Part shown: in pieces, positions 18,395 to 27,423 of the stretch
Layout: each line of letters opens with the position of its first letter
Position numbering within the stretch: position 1 is the first letter of the stretch
Position numbers and translations under genes: made by a program
Notes under the pieces: model-generated
What the model saw: the letters and a program-made list of their open reading frames with translations, nothing else
Told to the model about the DNA's origin: nothing
Databases searched by the model: none
From: Akkermansiaceae bacterium UBA956
GTDB lineage: Bacteria; Verrucomicrobiota; Verrucomicrobiia; Verrucomicrobiales; Akkermansiaceae
DNA length: 64,000 nt
Direction of reading: 5' to 3'
Assembly (NCBI GenBank): GCA_002293145.1
Contig: DBCO01000005.1
Coordinates: forward strand, 172,532-236,531

Positions 18395-19453
18395 ATGCCA
18401 ATTAATACAGCTTTACTCGCTCGCTGCTGCGAGGCTCCCGGTGCCCCAGGCTTCGAAAAAGAAATCCGCAAGCTCGTCCTCGCAGAGATTAAGGACCTCA
18501 CCGATGAAGTTTCCGTCGACAACATGGGCAATGTTATCGCCCTGAAAAAAGGAAAGTCATCCAAGAAAAAAATCATGGCAGCCGCCCACATGGATGAAAT
18601 CGGCTTCATCGTCACTCACGTCGATGACAAGGGCTTCGTCCGATTCAATCCACTCGGCGGATTTGATCCGAAAACTCTCACCTCCCAGCGCGTCATTATC
18701 CATGGCAAAAAGGACATCATGGGCGTCATGGGTAGCAAGCCGATCCACATCATGCATCCCGATGAACGCAACCGCGTCGCACAAATCAAAGACTATTTCA
18801 TCGATACCGGCCTCTCCAAAAAAGAACTAGATAAAATCATCGCTGTCGGCGACTGCGTCACCCGCTACAGCCCACTCATCGAGCTCGGCGATTGCGTCAA
18901 CGTCAAATCGCTCGACAATCGCGCCTCAGTATTCCTTCTCATCGAGGCCCTACGCGAGCTGAAAAAATCCAAGCGCAAGCCCGCCTTCGATTTCTACGCC
19001 TGCTTCACTGTGCAAGAAGAAGTCGGCCTCCGCGGGGCCCAAGCCGCCGCCCTCTCCGTGCAGCCAGACTTTAGCTTCGGCCTCGATACCACCATCGCCT
19101 ACGATGTCCCCGGCTCCACTCCCCAAGATCAATGCACCGCCCTCGGCAAAGGCGTCGCCATCAAACTCATGGACTCCTCCGTCATCTGCGACTACCGCAT
19201 GATCGAGTTCATGAAAAAAACCGCCGAAAAACACAAGATCGAGTGGCAGCCCGAGATCCTCGCCGCAGGTGGCACCGATACCGCCAACCTCCAACGCATG
19301 GTCGCTGGTGGATCCATCGCTGGCGCGGTCTCCATCCCCACCCGCCACATCCACCAAACAATCGAGTCCACCAACAAAAAAGACCTCAAGGGCGGCATTC
19401 TCCTGCTCGCCGCTTGCGTCTGCGAGATCGATTCCCATAACTGGAAATTCTAA
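18395..19453 (+). CDS. M42-family metallopeptidase (glutamyl aminopeptidase/endoglucanase M type)
   Basis: 352 residues from the ATG at 18395 (MPINTALLARCC). An upstream start at 18317 adds an unconserved leader overlapping the tmRNA promoter region. The M42 fold's metal ligands are visible: AAHMDEIGF, the SLDNRAS block, VQEEVGLRGAQ (catalytic Glu-Glu), GLDTT and the C-terminal HIHQTIES. These are cytosolic dodecameric aminopeptidases that trim peptides. It stands alone, followed by a terminator. Confidence 0.92.
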   Translation: MPINTALLARCCEAPGAPGFEKEIRKLVLAEIKDLTDEVSVDNMGNVIALKKGKSSKKKIMAAAHMDEIGFIVTHVDDKGFVRFNPLGGFDPKTLTSQRVIIHGKKDIMGVMGSKPIHIMHPDERNRVAQIKDYFIDTGLSKKELDKIIAVGDCVTRYSPLIELGDCVNVKSLDNRASVFLLIEALRELKKSKRKPAFDFYACFTVQEEVGLRGAQAAALSVQPDFSFGLDTTIAYDVPGSTPQDQCTALGKGVAIKLMDSSVICDYRMIEFMKKTAEKHKIEWQPEILAAGGTDTANLQRMVAGGSIAGAVSIPTRHIHQTIESTNKKDLKGGILLLAACVCEIDSHNWKF

Positions 19454-19481
19454 ACTGCACCACCATCTCCCCTGACCCACC

Positions 19482-19518
19482 CAAGGCGCTCGAGTTCACC
19501 CTCAGCGCCTTGTTTTTT
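19482..19518 (+). terminator. Rho-independent terminator after the M42 peptidase
   Basis: AAGGCGCT (19483-19490) pairs with AGCGCCTT (19504-19511) and is followed by GTTTTTT, about 30 bases after the stop codon. Confidence 0.85.
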
Positions 19519-19964
19519 GCCCGAATTCCCCGCCACATCGTGCACTAACAACCCCATCCCAACGATGCATTTTCCCACCTCCCTTTTTTATAAAAACTTT
19601 GGGCCGTTGCGACTGCTACCTTCCACCTCCTTATCTAACAGTTTATCGCAAAATCACCGCAAAAACTCAATTATTTTTTAGAAAATTACTTTTACTCCCT
19701 GATCGAATGCAAAGGCAAAAAAAAATTTAGCCCCAAGAGCACCCGCTACGGTCACGCTCGAGGCTTGATTTACAAGCGCTTTACAAAGCACATACACGGC
19801 AGGGCATACTACATCTTGTATTGTGAATAATTTGTTGATACCATATGAGCAAAATTCCTTTGACTTACTAAAACAATTTTCGTATGTTTTCTGACGTCGT
19901 GCACGTCTCGAGACGCGCTCGCGCGGACTAATAAACACTCCGATTTTTCACCACTTACACCTCT
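19519..19964 (+). promoter_or_regulatory. Non-coding leader with a promoter for nrdB
   Basis: No gene is seen here. TTGACT (19860-19865) and TATGTT (19883-19888) with a 17-base spacer form a good sigma-70 promoter about 75 bases ahead of the nrdB ATG. ACATCTTGTATTGTGA at 19811-19826 weakly resembles an NrdR box, but no second box at the usual spacing was found. The rest is AT-rich and unremarkable. Confidence 0.5.
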
Positions 19965-21068
19965 ATGTCCACCGTTCTCACCTCTGCCACCACCACCGTC
20001 ACTCTCGGCGCTCGCACCTTCATTCTCGATAAAGAAAAGGCCGAGGCCGCCTACGCTGCCAAGAAAGTCATCAATGGCCGCGATACCATGTTCTTCAACA
20101 TCCTCCCACTCAAGTACGGCTGGGCCTACGAACTGTATAAGACGATGAAAAACAACCACTGGGAGCCCGAGGACATCCCGATGCAAAAAGACGTCGAGCA
20201 ATGGCGCTCGAACGAGATTTCCGACGTCGAGCGTTGGATCATTAAAATGGGCATCGGCTACTTCTCCGCCGCCGAAGGCATCGTCGGTGACAACGTATTA
20301 CACGTGGTCCGCAGCGTCGTCACCGCCCCTGAGCTCAAGCTCGTGCTCGGCCGCCATGCTCATGAGGAAAACATCCATGCCGACTCTCTCGTCTACATGA
20401 TTTCCTCCCTCGGCCTCAACCCGCATGAGTGCGAGGCGATGTTCGAAGACATCCCCACCATCACCGAGAAAAACCATTTCGTCGTCTCTAACAGCCGCTC
20501 GCTGCGCCGCGATGCCGACCTCACCATCACCGCCAACAAGCAAGCACTCGCCAAGAACATTTTCCTCTTCGGCCAATGCATGGAAGGCACCCAGTTCTAC
20601 GGCCTCTTCGGCATGATCCTCTCTCTCTACCGCCAGAACAAATTCCCCGGAATCGGCCAAATGTTCCGCTACACCCTGCGCGATGAATCCAACCACATCG
20701 AAGTCTTCCGCCGCCTGCTCATGGATCTCGTCGATGAAAATCCCGACATCTGGACCGATGAATTCCGCGAAGACCTCCGCGCCACCATGGCAGAAGGCAT
20801 TCGCCTTGAGAAAAAATTCATCCGCGACTGCCTCCCCGTCGCCTCCATCGGCCTCAACTCCGCCGAGTTCGAAGACTACATTGATTTCATCGCCGACCGC
20901 CGCCTCATCGACTGCGGCCTCGCACCGCTCAACGGCAACGTCTCCAACCCCTTCCCCTGGCTCGCGGAAATGATGGACATCAAAAAAGAACAAAACTTCT
21001 TCGAGGGCCGCGTCACCGAATACCAAAAGTCCTCCGCCCTCGGCCAAATCGACGACGACGATCTCTAA
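19965..21068 (+). CDS. nrdB: Ribonucleotide reductase small subunit, class Ic-like (no radical tyrosine)
   Basis: 367 residues. It makes the radical-generating dimetal subunit of class I ribonucleotide reductase. Metal ligands fit Glu104, Glu135, His138, Glu207, Glu241 and His244. The E104-E135 spacing of 31 matches E. coli D84-E115 and Chlamydia E89-E120, and E207-E241 matches Chlamydia E193-E227. The first ligand is Glu, as in Chlamydia. At the radical Tyr position (Tyr122 in E. coli, Phe127 in Chlamydia trachomatis) there is Leu142, within ENIHADSLVYM. Tyr144 corresponds to the Chlamydia Tyr129 of the activation path. A heterodinuclear Mn/Fe cofactor is therefore likely (inference). The partner nrdA lies 560 bases downstream across an inserted gene. 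Confidence 0.93.
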   Translation: MSTVLTSATTTVTLGARTFILDKEKAEAAYAAKKVINGRDTMFFNILPLKYGWAYELYKTMKNNHWEPEDIPMQKDVEQWRSNEISDVERWIIKMGIGYFSAAEGIVGDNVLHVVRSVVTAPELKLVLGRHAHEENIHADSLVYMISSLGLNPHECEAMFEDIPTITEKNHFVVSNSRSLRRDADLTITANKQALAKNIFLFGQCMEGTQFYGLFGMILSLYRQNKFPGIGQMFRYTLRDESNHIEVFRRLLMDLVDENPDIWTDEFREDLRATMAEGIRLEKKFIRDCLPVASIGLNSAEFEDYIDFIADRRLIDCGLAPLNGNVSNPFPWLAEMMDIKKEQNFFEGRVTEYQKSSALGQIDDDDL

Positions 21069-21079
21069 AAATCAATTAC

Positions 21080-21113
21080 AACGACGGATTAAACGGATTA
21101 AAACGGATTTTTT
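21080..21113 (+). repeat. Left inverted repeat of the GxxExxY unit
   Basis: Three tandem variants of a CGGATTAAAA-type unit (ACGACGGATT, AAACGGATT, AAAACGGATT), in inverted orientation to 21517-21549. Confidence 0.8.
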
Positions 21114-21115
21114 AC

Positions 21116-21505
21116 ATGAAAGATAACAGTCATCCCCACATGGAACTCACCGAGAAATTGATCGGTGCCGCCATGACTGTGCATCGTGAATTAGGACCAG
21201 GCTTAGACGAAAAAATCTACGAAAATGCCTTCTGCATCGAAATGGCCGAACTCGGCATTCCATTTACCCAGCAAAAACAATACCCCGTCCATTACCGTAG
21301 CCGCTATGTTGGCAAGTTAGTGACAGACCTCGTCGTCGACGAACGCGTGATCCTCGAGCTAGAAGTCGCCGATACCATCCACCAGACCCACGTCGCTCAA
21401 TTGCTCAGCTATCTAGCGATCACCAAGCTCCAAGTCGGCCTCGTCTTCAATTTCAAAACCGCATCACTCACCTTCCAACATCACGCCAACATCTATCGAA
21501 AATAA
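21116..21505 (+). CDS. GxxExxY protein (PD-(D/E)xK-like, probably inactive)
   Basis: 129 residues. The name-giving motif is GLDEKIY (residues 29-35). The family is predicted to have a PD-(D/E)xK nuclease-like core. Here D71 and E81 are present (TDLVVDERVILELE), but the position of the catalytic Lys in the usual E-x-K is Glu83, so nuclease activity is doubtful. The gene is flanked by inverted repeats and inserted between nrdB and nrdA, where nothing is expected. Members occur in many environmental bacteria in similar repeat-flanked settings. Function is unknown; my placement as a mobile cassette is inference. Confidence 0.85.
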   Translation: MKDNSHPHMELTEKLIGAAMTVHRELGPGLDEKIYENAFCIEMAELGIPFTQQKQYPVHYRSRYVGKLVTDLVVDERVILELEVADTIHQTHVAQLLSYLAITKLQVGLVFNFKTASLTFQHHANIYRK

Positions 21506-21516
21506 AACTCCCCCTC

Positions 21517-21549
21517 AAAAAAATCCGTAAATCCGTTAAATCCGTCGTT
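21517..21549 (-). repeat. Right inverted repeat of the GxxExxY unit
   Basis: Reads AAATCCGT-AAATCCGTT-AAATCCGTCGTT and is the near-exact reverse complement of 21080-21113. Confidence 0.8.
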
Positions 21550-21628
21550 AAAAAAAGCCGCTTTACTCTCCCACTCCCAAAAAATCCCTCACTGATCACT
21601 GCTCACTGATCACTAACCACTCAAAAAA

Positions 21629-24600
21629 ATGTACCGCAACCTCACTCTCGCCGAAGACCTTGCCTTAAAAAAAGTCATCACTGACCGCTCCGACATCACC
21701 GCCAACCAGTTCGCTTGGCGCGATGTGCTTGGCGTAGAATTCCATGCCGTTCACCCCGAAATCACCGTCACATCCGGCGCCAACGAGACACAGTTCTCGC
21801 TCGCCCAAGTCGCAGATACCATCGGCTCTGCCCTCACCGACCTGCTCATCTCCCGCGAAACCAAGCAGGACGGCATCTTCAACGACACCAACCGCGCCTT
21901 CGTTTCCGCCGTCGCTCACAATGTTGCTAAGTCTCTCACGAAAAACATCGAAGACGGTGGCCGCTTGCGCTTGTCGGAAAACGACCTCTACCTGCTCATC
22001 GAACGCGCCCTCGTAGAGAACGATGCCTACGATGTCGCCAAATCTCTCGCCTTCCGCCGCTCCTACGAACGCAGCGGCGACGTCGACGTCAATACCGCCC
22101 CGCAAACCATGCCCGTCCGCCTCATCCGCCGCAATGGCAACGTCGTTCCTTGGTCCGAAACCAAAATCGAAATCGCCGTTCGCAAGGCCTTTCTTTCCAT
22201 CCGTGAATCCGCTGATCCTGCCAACGATATCGCTAAGGCCGTCACCGAGCGCGTCCGCGTCGGCGAGCAAGCCTTCGTTCACATCGAAGACGTCCAAGAC
22301 ATGGTCGAAGAAGAACTCGGCCGCCTCGGCTATTTTAAGGCGATGCGCGCCTACATGGCCTATCGCTTCGAGCGCGCCCGCTACCGCATCGACCACGAAG
22401 AACCTACAGAGGACCCGAACCAAGAGTCCATGGTCGTCGTGCTCGGAGAAAATGACCAGTCCGCCTTCTGGGATGGACTCGACCTCAAAAAACGCATCAC
22501 CTTTGCCTCTATCGGCCTCGACCTCTGCCTCACGGAAAATGAGATCGAACGTGAACTCCGCCGCTCGATCGGATCGGAAATTTCCGCCAATGACCTCAAG
22601 CAGACCATCATTCTCAATGCCCGCACTTTGATCGAGAAAGATGCCGACTTCGCGAAATTCGCCGGCCGTATCCTACTTACCTACATCTACGAGGAAGTGC
22701 TCGATTGGGACATCACCCGCGATGGCATCAACGGTATCAAAACCGCCCATCGCAATGCATTCAAGCGCCACCTCACCCACGGCGTCAGCATCAAGCGCAT
22801 CCATCCCGATTTGCTCGGACAGTTCAACATCGACACACTCGCCGATGCCCTCGACCCCAGCGCTGACCTCGACTTCGACTACCTCGGCGTCCAGACAATG
22901 TACGATCGCTACCTCATCGTCGATAAAACGGGCGCCAAGCAGCGCCGCCTCGAAACGCCACAGTTCTTCTGGATGCGCGTCGCCATGGGCCTCTTCAAAA
23001 CCGAGCCCGAGAATCGCGAGCAATGGGTAATCCGCCTCTACAATCTCTATAAAGGCCGCCGCTTCTGCTCGTCCACACCCACCTTGTTCAATTCTGGCAC
23101 CCTCCACAGCCAGCTTTCCTCTTGCTACCTCTACAAAGTCGATGACTCCATCGAGTCGATCATGCAACGCGGCATTGCCGAAAATGCCTACCTCTCGAAA
23201 TGGGCCGGCGGCCTCGGTGGATCGTGGACCGCAGTCCGCGGCACCGGCGGTTACATCCAAGGCACCAACGGCGAGTCCCAAGGCATCATCCCCTTCCTCA
23301 AGCTACACAACGACCAGCTCGTCGCCGTCAACCAAGGCGGCAAGCGCCGCGGCTCTGGCTGCGCCTACCTCGAGACCTGGCACAACGACATCGAGGACTT
23401 CCTCAATCTCAGGGTGGGAGTTGGTGATGAGCGCCGTCGCACCCACGACATGAACACCGCCAACTGGATTCCCGATCTGTTCATGAAACGCATGGAAGCC
23501 CGCCAACTCTGGACCCTCTTCCGCTCCAATGAAGTGCCCGATCTCCACGACCTCTTCGGCAAAGCCTTCGAGCAACGCTACGAAGAATACGAAGCCCTCG
23601 CCGCCACTGGGAAAATCTGGTCACGCCAGCTGCCCGCCATCGATCTCTGGAAATCCATGCTCAAGATGATTTTCGAGACCGGTCACCCATGGATCACCTT
23701 CAAGGACCCTTGCAATGTACGCTCACCCCAAGATCATTGCGGCGTCATCCACTCCTCCAACCTCTGCACCGAGATCACCCTCAACACCAGCGAGGAAGAA
23801 ACAGCCGTCTGCAACCTTGGCTCCGTCATCCTCGATACCCACATCAGCGAGGACGGCATCATCGATCACGAGATGCTTAAGGAAACCATCACCGTAGCCA
23901 TCCGCGCCCTCGATAGCGTCATCGATATCAATTTCTACCCCACCCAGGCCGCCAAGACCGCTAACTCCCGTCACCGCCCCATTGGCCTCGGCGTCATGGG
24001 CCTGCAAAATGCGCTCTACAAAAAAGGCCTCTCCTTCAGCGCACCCGCGGCCATCGAGTTCAACGACGAATTCATGGAAGCCATCGCCTACTATGCCTAT
24101 AGTGCTTCCTCCGACCTCGCCGCCGAACGCGGCACCTACTCCACCTACAAGGGCTCAAAGTGGGATCGCGGCCTGCTACCACAGGACACCATCGACCTGC
24201 TCGAACAAGAGCGCGGCGTGAAAATTGATACCCCACGCGGCGGCAAAATGGACTGGACCTTCGTCCGCGAAAAAATCGCCAAACACGGCATGCGTAACTC
24301 CAACGTCCTCGCCATCGCGCCGACGGCCACCATCAGCAACATCATGGGAACCACCCCCTGCATCGAGCCGAACTACAAGAACCTATTCGTCAAATCCAAC
24401 CTCTCCGGCGACTTCATCATACTCAACTCCTACCTCGTTCAGGACCTCAAAAAAGCGGGCCTGTGGAACCCCGAGATGCTCGATCAACTGAAATACTTCG
24501 ACGGTGAGCTCGACGACATCGAGACCATCCCCGATGATATCAAGGCCAAGCACCAAACCGTCTTCGGAGTCGGCTACGAAGCCATCGTCGATGCTGCCGC

Positions 24601-24892
24601 CCGCCGTCAGAAATGGATCGATCAGAGCCAGAGCGTCAACCTCTTCCTCAAAGACCCCGACTTCCGCGTCCTCAGCCACATGTACCGCCGTGCCTGGAGC
24701 AAAGGCCTCAAAACCACATATTACCTACGCACCCTCCAAGCCAGCAACATCGAGAAATCGACCGTCACCGTAGCCAAAGAAATCATCGGCACCATGGCCG
24801 GCGATAACAAGCCCAAATACACCCCCGAACAAATCAACGCCTGCTCCCTAGAGGCCATGATGGACGGCGGCACCTGTGAGGCTTGCCAGTGA
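21629..24892 (+). CDS. nrdA: Ribonucleoside-diphosphate reductase large subunit
   Basis: 1087 residues, longer than the E. coli enzyme (761) and close to the long chlamydial type with extra N-terminal ATP-cones. One clear ATP-cone starts at about residue 162 (MPVRLIRRNGNVVPWSETKI); the first 150 residues look like a degenerate second one. Active-site elements are SSCYLYKVDDS, SNLCTE (Asn-Cys-Glu of the active site), AVCNLGSV, PTATISNIMGTTPCIEP and the C-terminal redox pair CEAC. It reduces ribonucleoside diphosphates with NrdB. A start at the ATG 21629 follows a spacer with repeated CACTGATCACT words (about 21590-21620). Confidence 0.96.
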   Translation: MYRNLTLAEDLALKKVITDRSDITANQFAWRDVLGVEFHAVHPEITVTSGANETQFSLAQVADTIGSALTDLLISRETKQDGIFNDTNRAFVSAVAHNVAKSLTKNIEDGGRLRLSENDLYLLIERALVENDAYDVAKSLAFRRSYERSGDVDVNTAPQTMPVRLIRRNGNVVPWSETKIEIAVRKAFLSIRESADPANDIAKAVTERVRVGEQAFVHIEDVQDMVEEELGRLGYFKAMRAYMAYRFERARYRIDHEEPTEDPNQESMVVVLGENDQSAFWDGLDLKKRITFASIGLDLCLTENEIERELRRSIGSEISANDLKQTIILNARTLIEKDADFAKFAGRILLTYIYEEVLDWDITRDGINGIKTAHRNAFKRHLTHGVSIKRIHPDLLGQFNIDTLADALDPSADLDFDYLGVQTMYDRYLIVDKTGAKQRRLETPQFFWMRVAMGLFKTEPENREQWVIRLYNLYKGRRFCSSTPTLFNSGTLHSQLSSCYLYKVDDSIESIMQRGIAENAYLSKWAGGLGGSWTAVRGTGGYIQGTNGESQGIIPFLKLHNDQLVAVNQGGKRRGSGCAYLETWHNDIEDFLNLRVGVGDERRRTHDMNTANWIPDLFMKRMEARQLWTLFRSNEVPDLHDLFGKAFEQRYEEYEALAATGKIWSRQLPAIDLWKSMLKMIFETGHPWITFKDPCNVRSPQDHCGVIHSSNLCTEITLNTSEEETAVCNLGSVILDTHISEDGIIDHEMLKETITVAIRALDSVIDINFYPTQAAKTANSRHRPIGLGVMGLQNALYKKGLSFSAPAAIEFNDEFMEAIAYYAYSASSDLAAERGTYSTYKGSKWDRGLLPQDTIDLLEQERGVKIDTPRGGKMDWTFVREKIAKHGMRNSNVLAIAPTATISNIMGTTPCIEPNYKNLFVKSNLSGDFIILNSYLVQDLKKAGLWNPEMLDQLKYFDGELDDIETIPDDIKAKHQTVFGVGYEAIVDAAARRQKWIDQSQSVNLFLKDPDFRVLSHMYRRAWSKGLKTTYYLRTLQASNIEKSTVTVAKEIIGTMAGDNKPKYTPEQINACSLEAMMDGGTCEACQ

Positions 24893-25317
24893 TGGATCGA
24901 ATGCCAATCTTGTTTCGGGAAATATACCATAGATTGTAAATCGATGAACATTGAAACTTTGCAGCATTAAATAAAAGAATTCACTGCCGTCCCATAGCCT
25001 AAGCACAGCGCGTCCTAGGCCTTGATTCTACGTGGCCCTGAGAGGTTTTTTTGAGGAATGCCGTTTGCGACTTTTTGCGGTAAATTGGATAGATCCTTGA
25101 GATTGCGTGCCGATGCTGTCCCATGAGATTACGTTTTTACCGGCGCATACCCTGGTAACCATCCGGAATTGAGTGCTCCGATAACCTTAAATCGCCCGGA
25201 TGCTGTCCCACAGGATTTCAGCAACTACGGATGAGAAAAAACATGCCAAATAAGAGAAAAAGCAGAAGCTTCACAATGCACTTCATGATGATGACGTGGG
25301 CAAATTTGGTTAGCAAA
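24893..25317. other. Non-coding region with short repeats
   Basis: No coding frame is convincing. GATGCTGTCCCATGAGATT (25112-25130) and GATGCTGTCCCACAGGATT (25199-25217) are near-identical direct repeats. A related 25-base word at 24980-25004 matches the last 25 bases of the window with five mismatches. It may be remnants of a repetitive element. Confidence 0.4.
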
Positions 25318-26121
25318 TTATTTCACCGTATACTCCGCACGAACGATGGTAATGATATCTTTTTCATACGAGGAAGTGTCGTTGTTTCCTTCGGTAGATG
25401 TTTCAGTGGAGTTGGCGGGATTGATGTTGATGATACCCATGGAGGAATCGACGAGCGAACCGATTTGGGTGTTTCCTGCCGAGAGCAGAATGTTTTCGGC
25501 ACGACTGCGCGCATCCTTCGCCGCCTCGGCTAGCATCTGAAGTTTGAGCTCCCCAAGCTTGGTGTAGTAATAGCGTGGATTGTTTGAGGTAACAAACACG
25601 TCTTCTTCTAGCAGCGAAGTGATCTCGCGCGAGGCTTTTTCAATCTGCGGAACATTCGATGAGCTCACTGTGACGGTTTGAAGCGCGCGGAAGCCGATCG
25701 ATTTACGAGTTTCCGTGTGAATCGGAACATTGGTGCCGGGCAGCACTTTGTCTTCGCGCACCATTTCAAATTCTTCATCGATGCGCGCCGATTGCGTTTT
25801 GATGTCGTCGGGCTTGATCCCTTGGGCTTTGAGAAATGCCACCACCTTATCGGTACCGCTTTTGAGTGTCACGTAGGCAGAGGTGCGATCCACGCCCATG
25901 CCCTCAATGGTGGCCGACCACTCGATGAGGTCAGAAGCGATGCGTTTCTTGGCCGATCCCGTCACACGAATGTTGTTTTTTTCCGGTTGCTTGCGGACAT
26001 CGCGCCAAGTGTTCGCGGCGATGAAGGTCGAGCCGATCATACCCAATGCAAGGGCCAAGGCGGCGAGTGGTGGCAGGCTGATGCTGCGGAAGGATTTTTG
26101 TGGAGTGGTTTCGGTGCTCAT
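25318..26121 (-). CDS. SIMPL domain (DUF541) protein, membrane-anchored
   Basis: 267 residues from the ATG at 26121 (MSTETTPQKSF). The longer start at 26163 adds an unconserved basic leader. One hydrophobic segment (about residues 17-35) places the SIMPL domain outside the membrane. The domain starts NIRVTGSAKKRIASDLIEWSA and includes KTQSARI, then the region with SSNVPQIEKASREI, then AAKDARSRAENIL. Related proteins (BP26/OMP28, YggE) bind or oligomerise at the periphery; YggE is linked to oxidative stress. Function here is not shown. Confidence 0.85.
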   Translation of the reverse strand: MSTETTPQKSFRSISLPPLAALALALGMIGSTFIAANTWRDVRKQPEKNNIRVTGSAKKRIASDLIEWSATIEGMGVDRTSAYVTLKSGTDKVVAFLKAQGIKPDDIKTQSARIDEEFEMVREDKVLPGTNVPIHTETRKSIGFRALQTVTVSSSNVPQIEKASREITSLLEEDVFVTSNNPRYYYTKLGELKLQMLAEAAKDARSRAENILLSAGNTQIGSLVDSSMGIININPANSTETSTEGNNDTSSYEKDIITIVRAEYTVK

Positions 26122-26952
26122 AATCTGATTGGCATTAATTTGGGAACGAAAGTGTCTCTTCATCGATCATATACGAAATTTTCCTGACAAAAAGATCATT
26201 TATTTTTTCCTAGCGCGTTTTTTTCTTACTCTCCACATTTTTTCTCTTTCTCCGCAAATTCCAAAAGCAACCGCAACGACTTGACTATTTACTTCCGTTC
26301 TTTTTGTAAAACAGGCAAAGACTGGAAAACGGAAATAACGTGACTAAAGGCAAAATAAATACATCAAAAAAACACGTAAAAAAACAAAAAATCATTGATA
26401 TTGCTAGGTAAAATCATTCTTTGGAAGCGCCAATCCATGTTGGCAAGAATCTTTCTCAGACAGGCAAGTTATTCCGCTGCACTGGGATGCCGCCGACTCG
26501 CCTAGCCTCAACCACAACCTGAGTTGGCGGCATTGCTACCTAACCTGGTGGATTGGCAACATGGGTAGGATTCGATCCGACGTGGGTTGGTCAAGTGAGG
26601 TGCGGGGATGGCATGGCTTACGTTCAACCAAGGTTGATAACGATAAAGAATGAGTCGCAGTGACGGAAGATGCATATCAGTGAATGAATTGAAACAAACC
26701 ACCATCGACAACCAGATAGAAAAATCAGCTACGCTATCTATGCTGATCGCGGACAAGAACTCCCATCACCAAACAAATGCGAAATTTTTTCTACAAAAGG
26801 ATCATCAAAAAGCAACAATCACCCGAATCCACCTTCCCCCTCGCCCCGCATTTTTCGCAAAAAAACCTTGCCAAGCGCCGAAAACCTGCTTTCTTTCCTG
26901 CGCCTTCACAGGACAGAACGGCCATAACGGCTGCACTGAACCGAACTACATT
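26122..26952. other. 830-base intergenic region before rpsO
   Basis: AT-rich to about 26420 with no gene. 26487-26533 holds a strong hairpin (ATGCCGCC-g-ACTC / GAGT-t-GGCGGCAT) next to ACAGGCAAG, a word also seen near 49915. The remainder up to rpsO may be the rpsO 5' leader. An extended frame in phase with rpsO from 26650 has no homology and is not called. Confidence 0.4.
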
Positions 26953-27210
26953 ATGAGCGAAAATACCGTAAATCTTGCTGATTACAAGCAACACGAAAAA
27001 GACACTGGCAGCGCACAATATCAAATTGCTTTGATGACACAACGCATCGCCCACCTCACTGGCCACCTTGGCTTGCACAAGAAAGACAACTCATCCCGTC
27101 GCGGATTGTTGAAACTTGTCGCCCAGCGCCGCAAACTTCTTAACTACATTAAGGCAAACTCCGAGGAAGCCTACCAGAAGATCATCGCTTCGCTTGGCCT
27201 CCGCCGCTAA
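26953..27210 (+). CDS. rpsO: 30S ribosomal protein S15
   Basis: 85 residues; binds the 16S rRNA central domain early in assembly. The S15 signature region LTGHLGLHKKDNSSRRGLLKL is complete, followed by the basic RRKLLNYIK and the C-terminal LGLRR. Start ATG at 26953. It precedes pnp as in the classic rpsO-pnp order, but a terminator lies between them. Confidence 0.97.
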   Translation: MSENTVNLADYKQHEKDTGSAQYQIALMTQRIAHLTGHLGLHKKDNSSRRGLLKLVAQRRKLLNYIKANSEEAYQKIIASLGLRR

Positions 27211-27224
27211 CCAACCCTTTCTCC

Positions 27225-27259
27225 AAACGGCCACCGAGATTTTTCTCAGTGGCCGTTTT
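27225..27259 (+). terminator. Rho-independent terminator or attenuator after rpsO
   Basis: AAACGGCCAC-c-GAGA pairs with TCTC-a-GTGGCCGTTT around an ATTTT loop and continues into TTTT. It lies 14 bases after the rpsO stop and would limit read-through into pnp. Confidence 0.8.
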
Positions 27260-27423
27260 GACAAAACAGCCCATGCATTCCTTGTGAAGCAGAGCTGGGG
27301 ACAGTAACCCGAAACCGTTTTCTTCCTCTATGGAATCTCCTATTACGGGTCTGTCCACACTTAACAAACACCCCCTGTCGCACCGTGCTGCAGGGATTCA
27401 ACGAAAAAAGAAAATAGACAGAC

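Noticed and set aside
19811..19826. NrdR box ahead of nrdB
   Set aside because: Only 11 of 16 consensus positions match and no paired second box was found.
26650..26952. In-frame extension upstream of rpsO
   Set aside because: S15 is complete from 26953; the extension is low-quality sequence.
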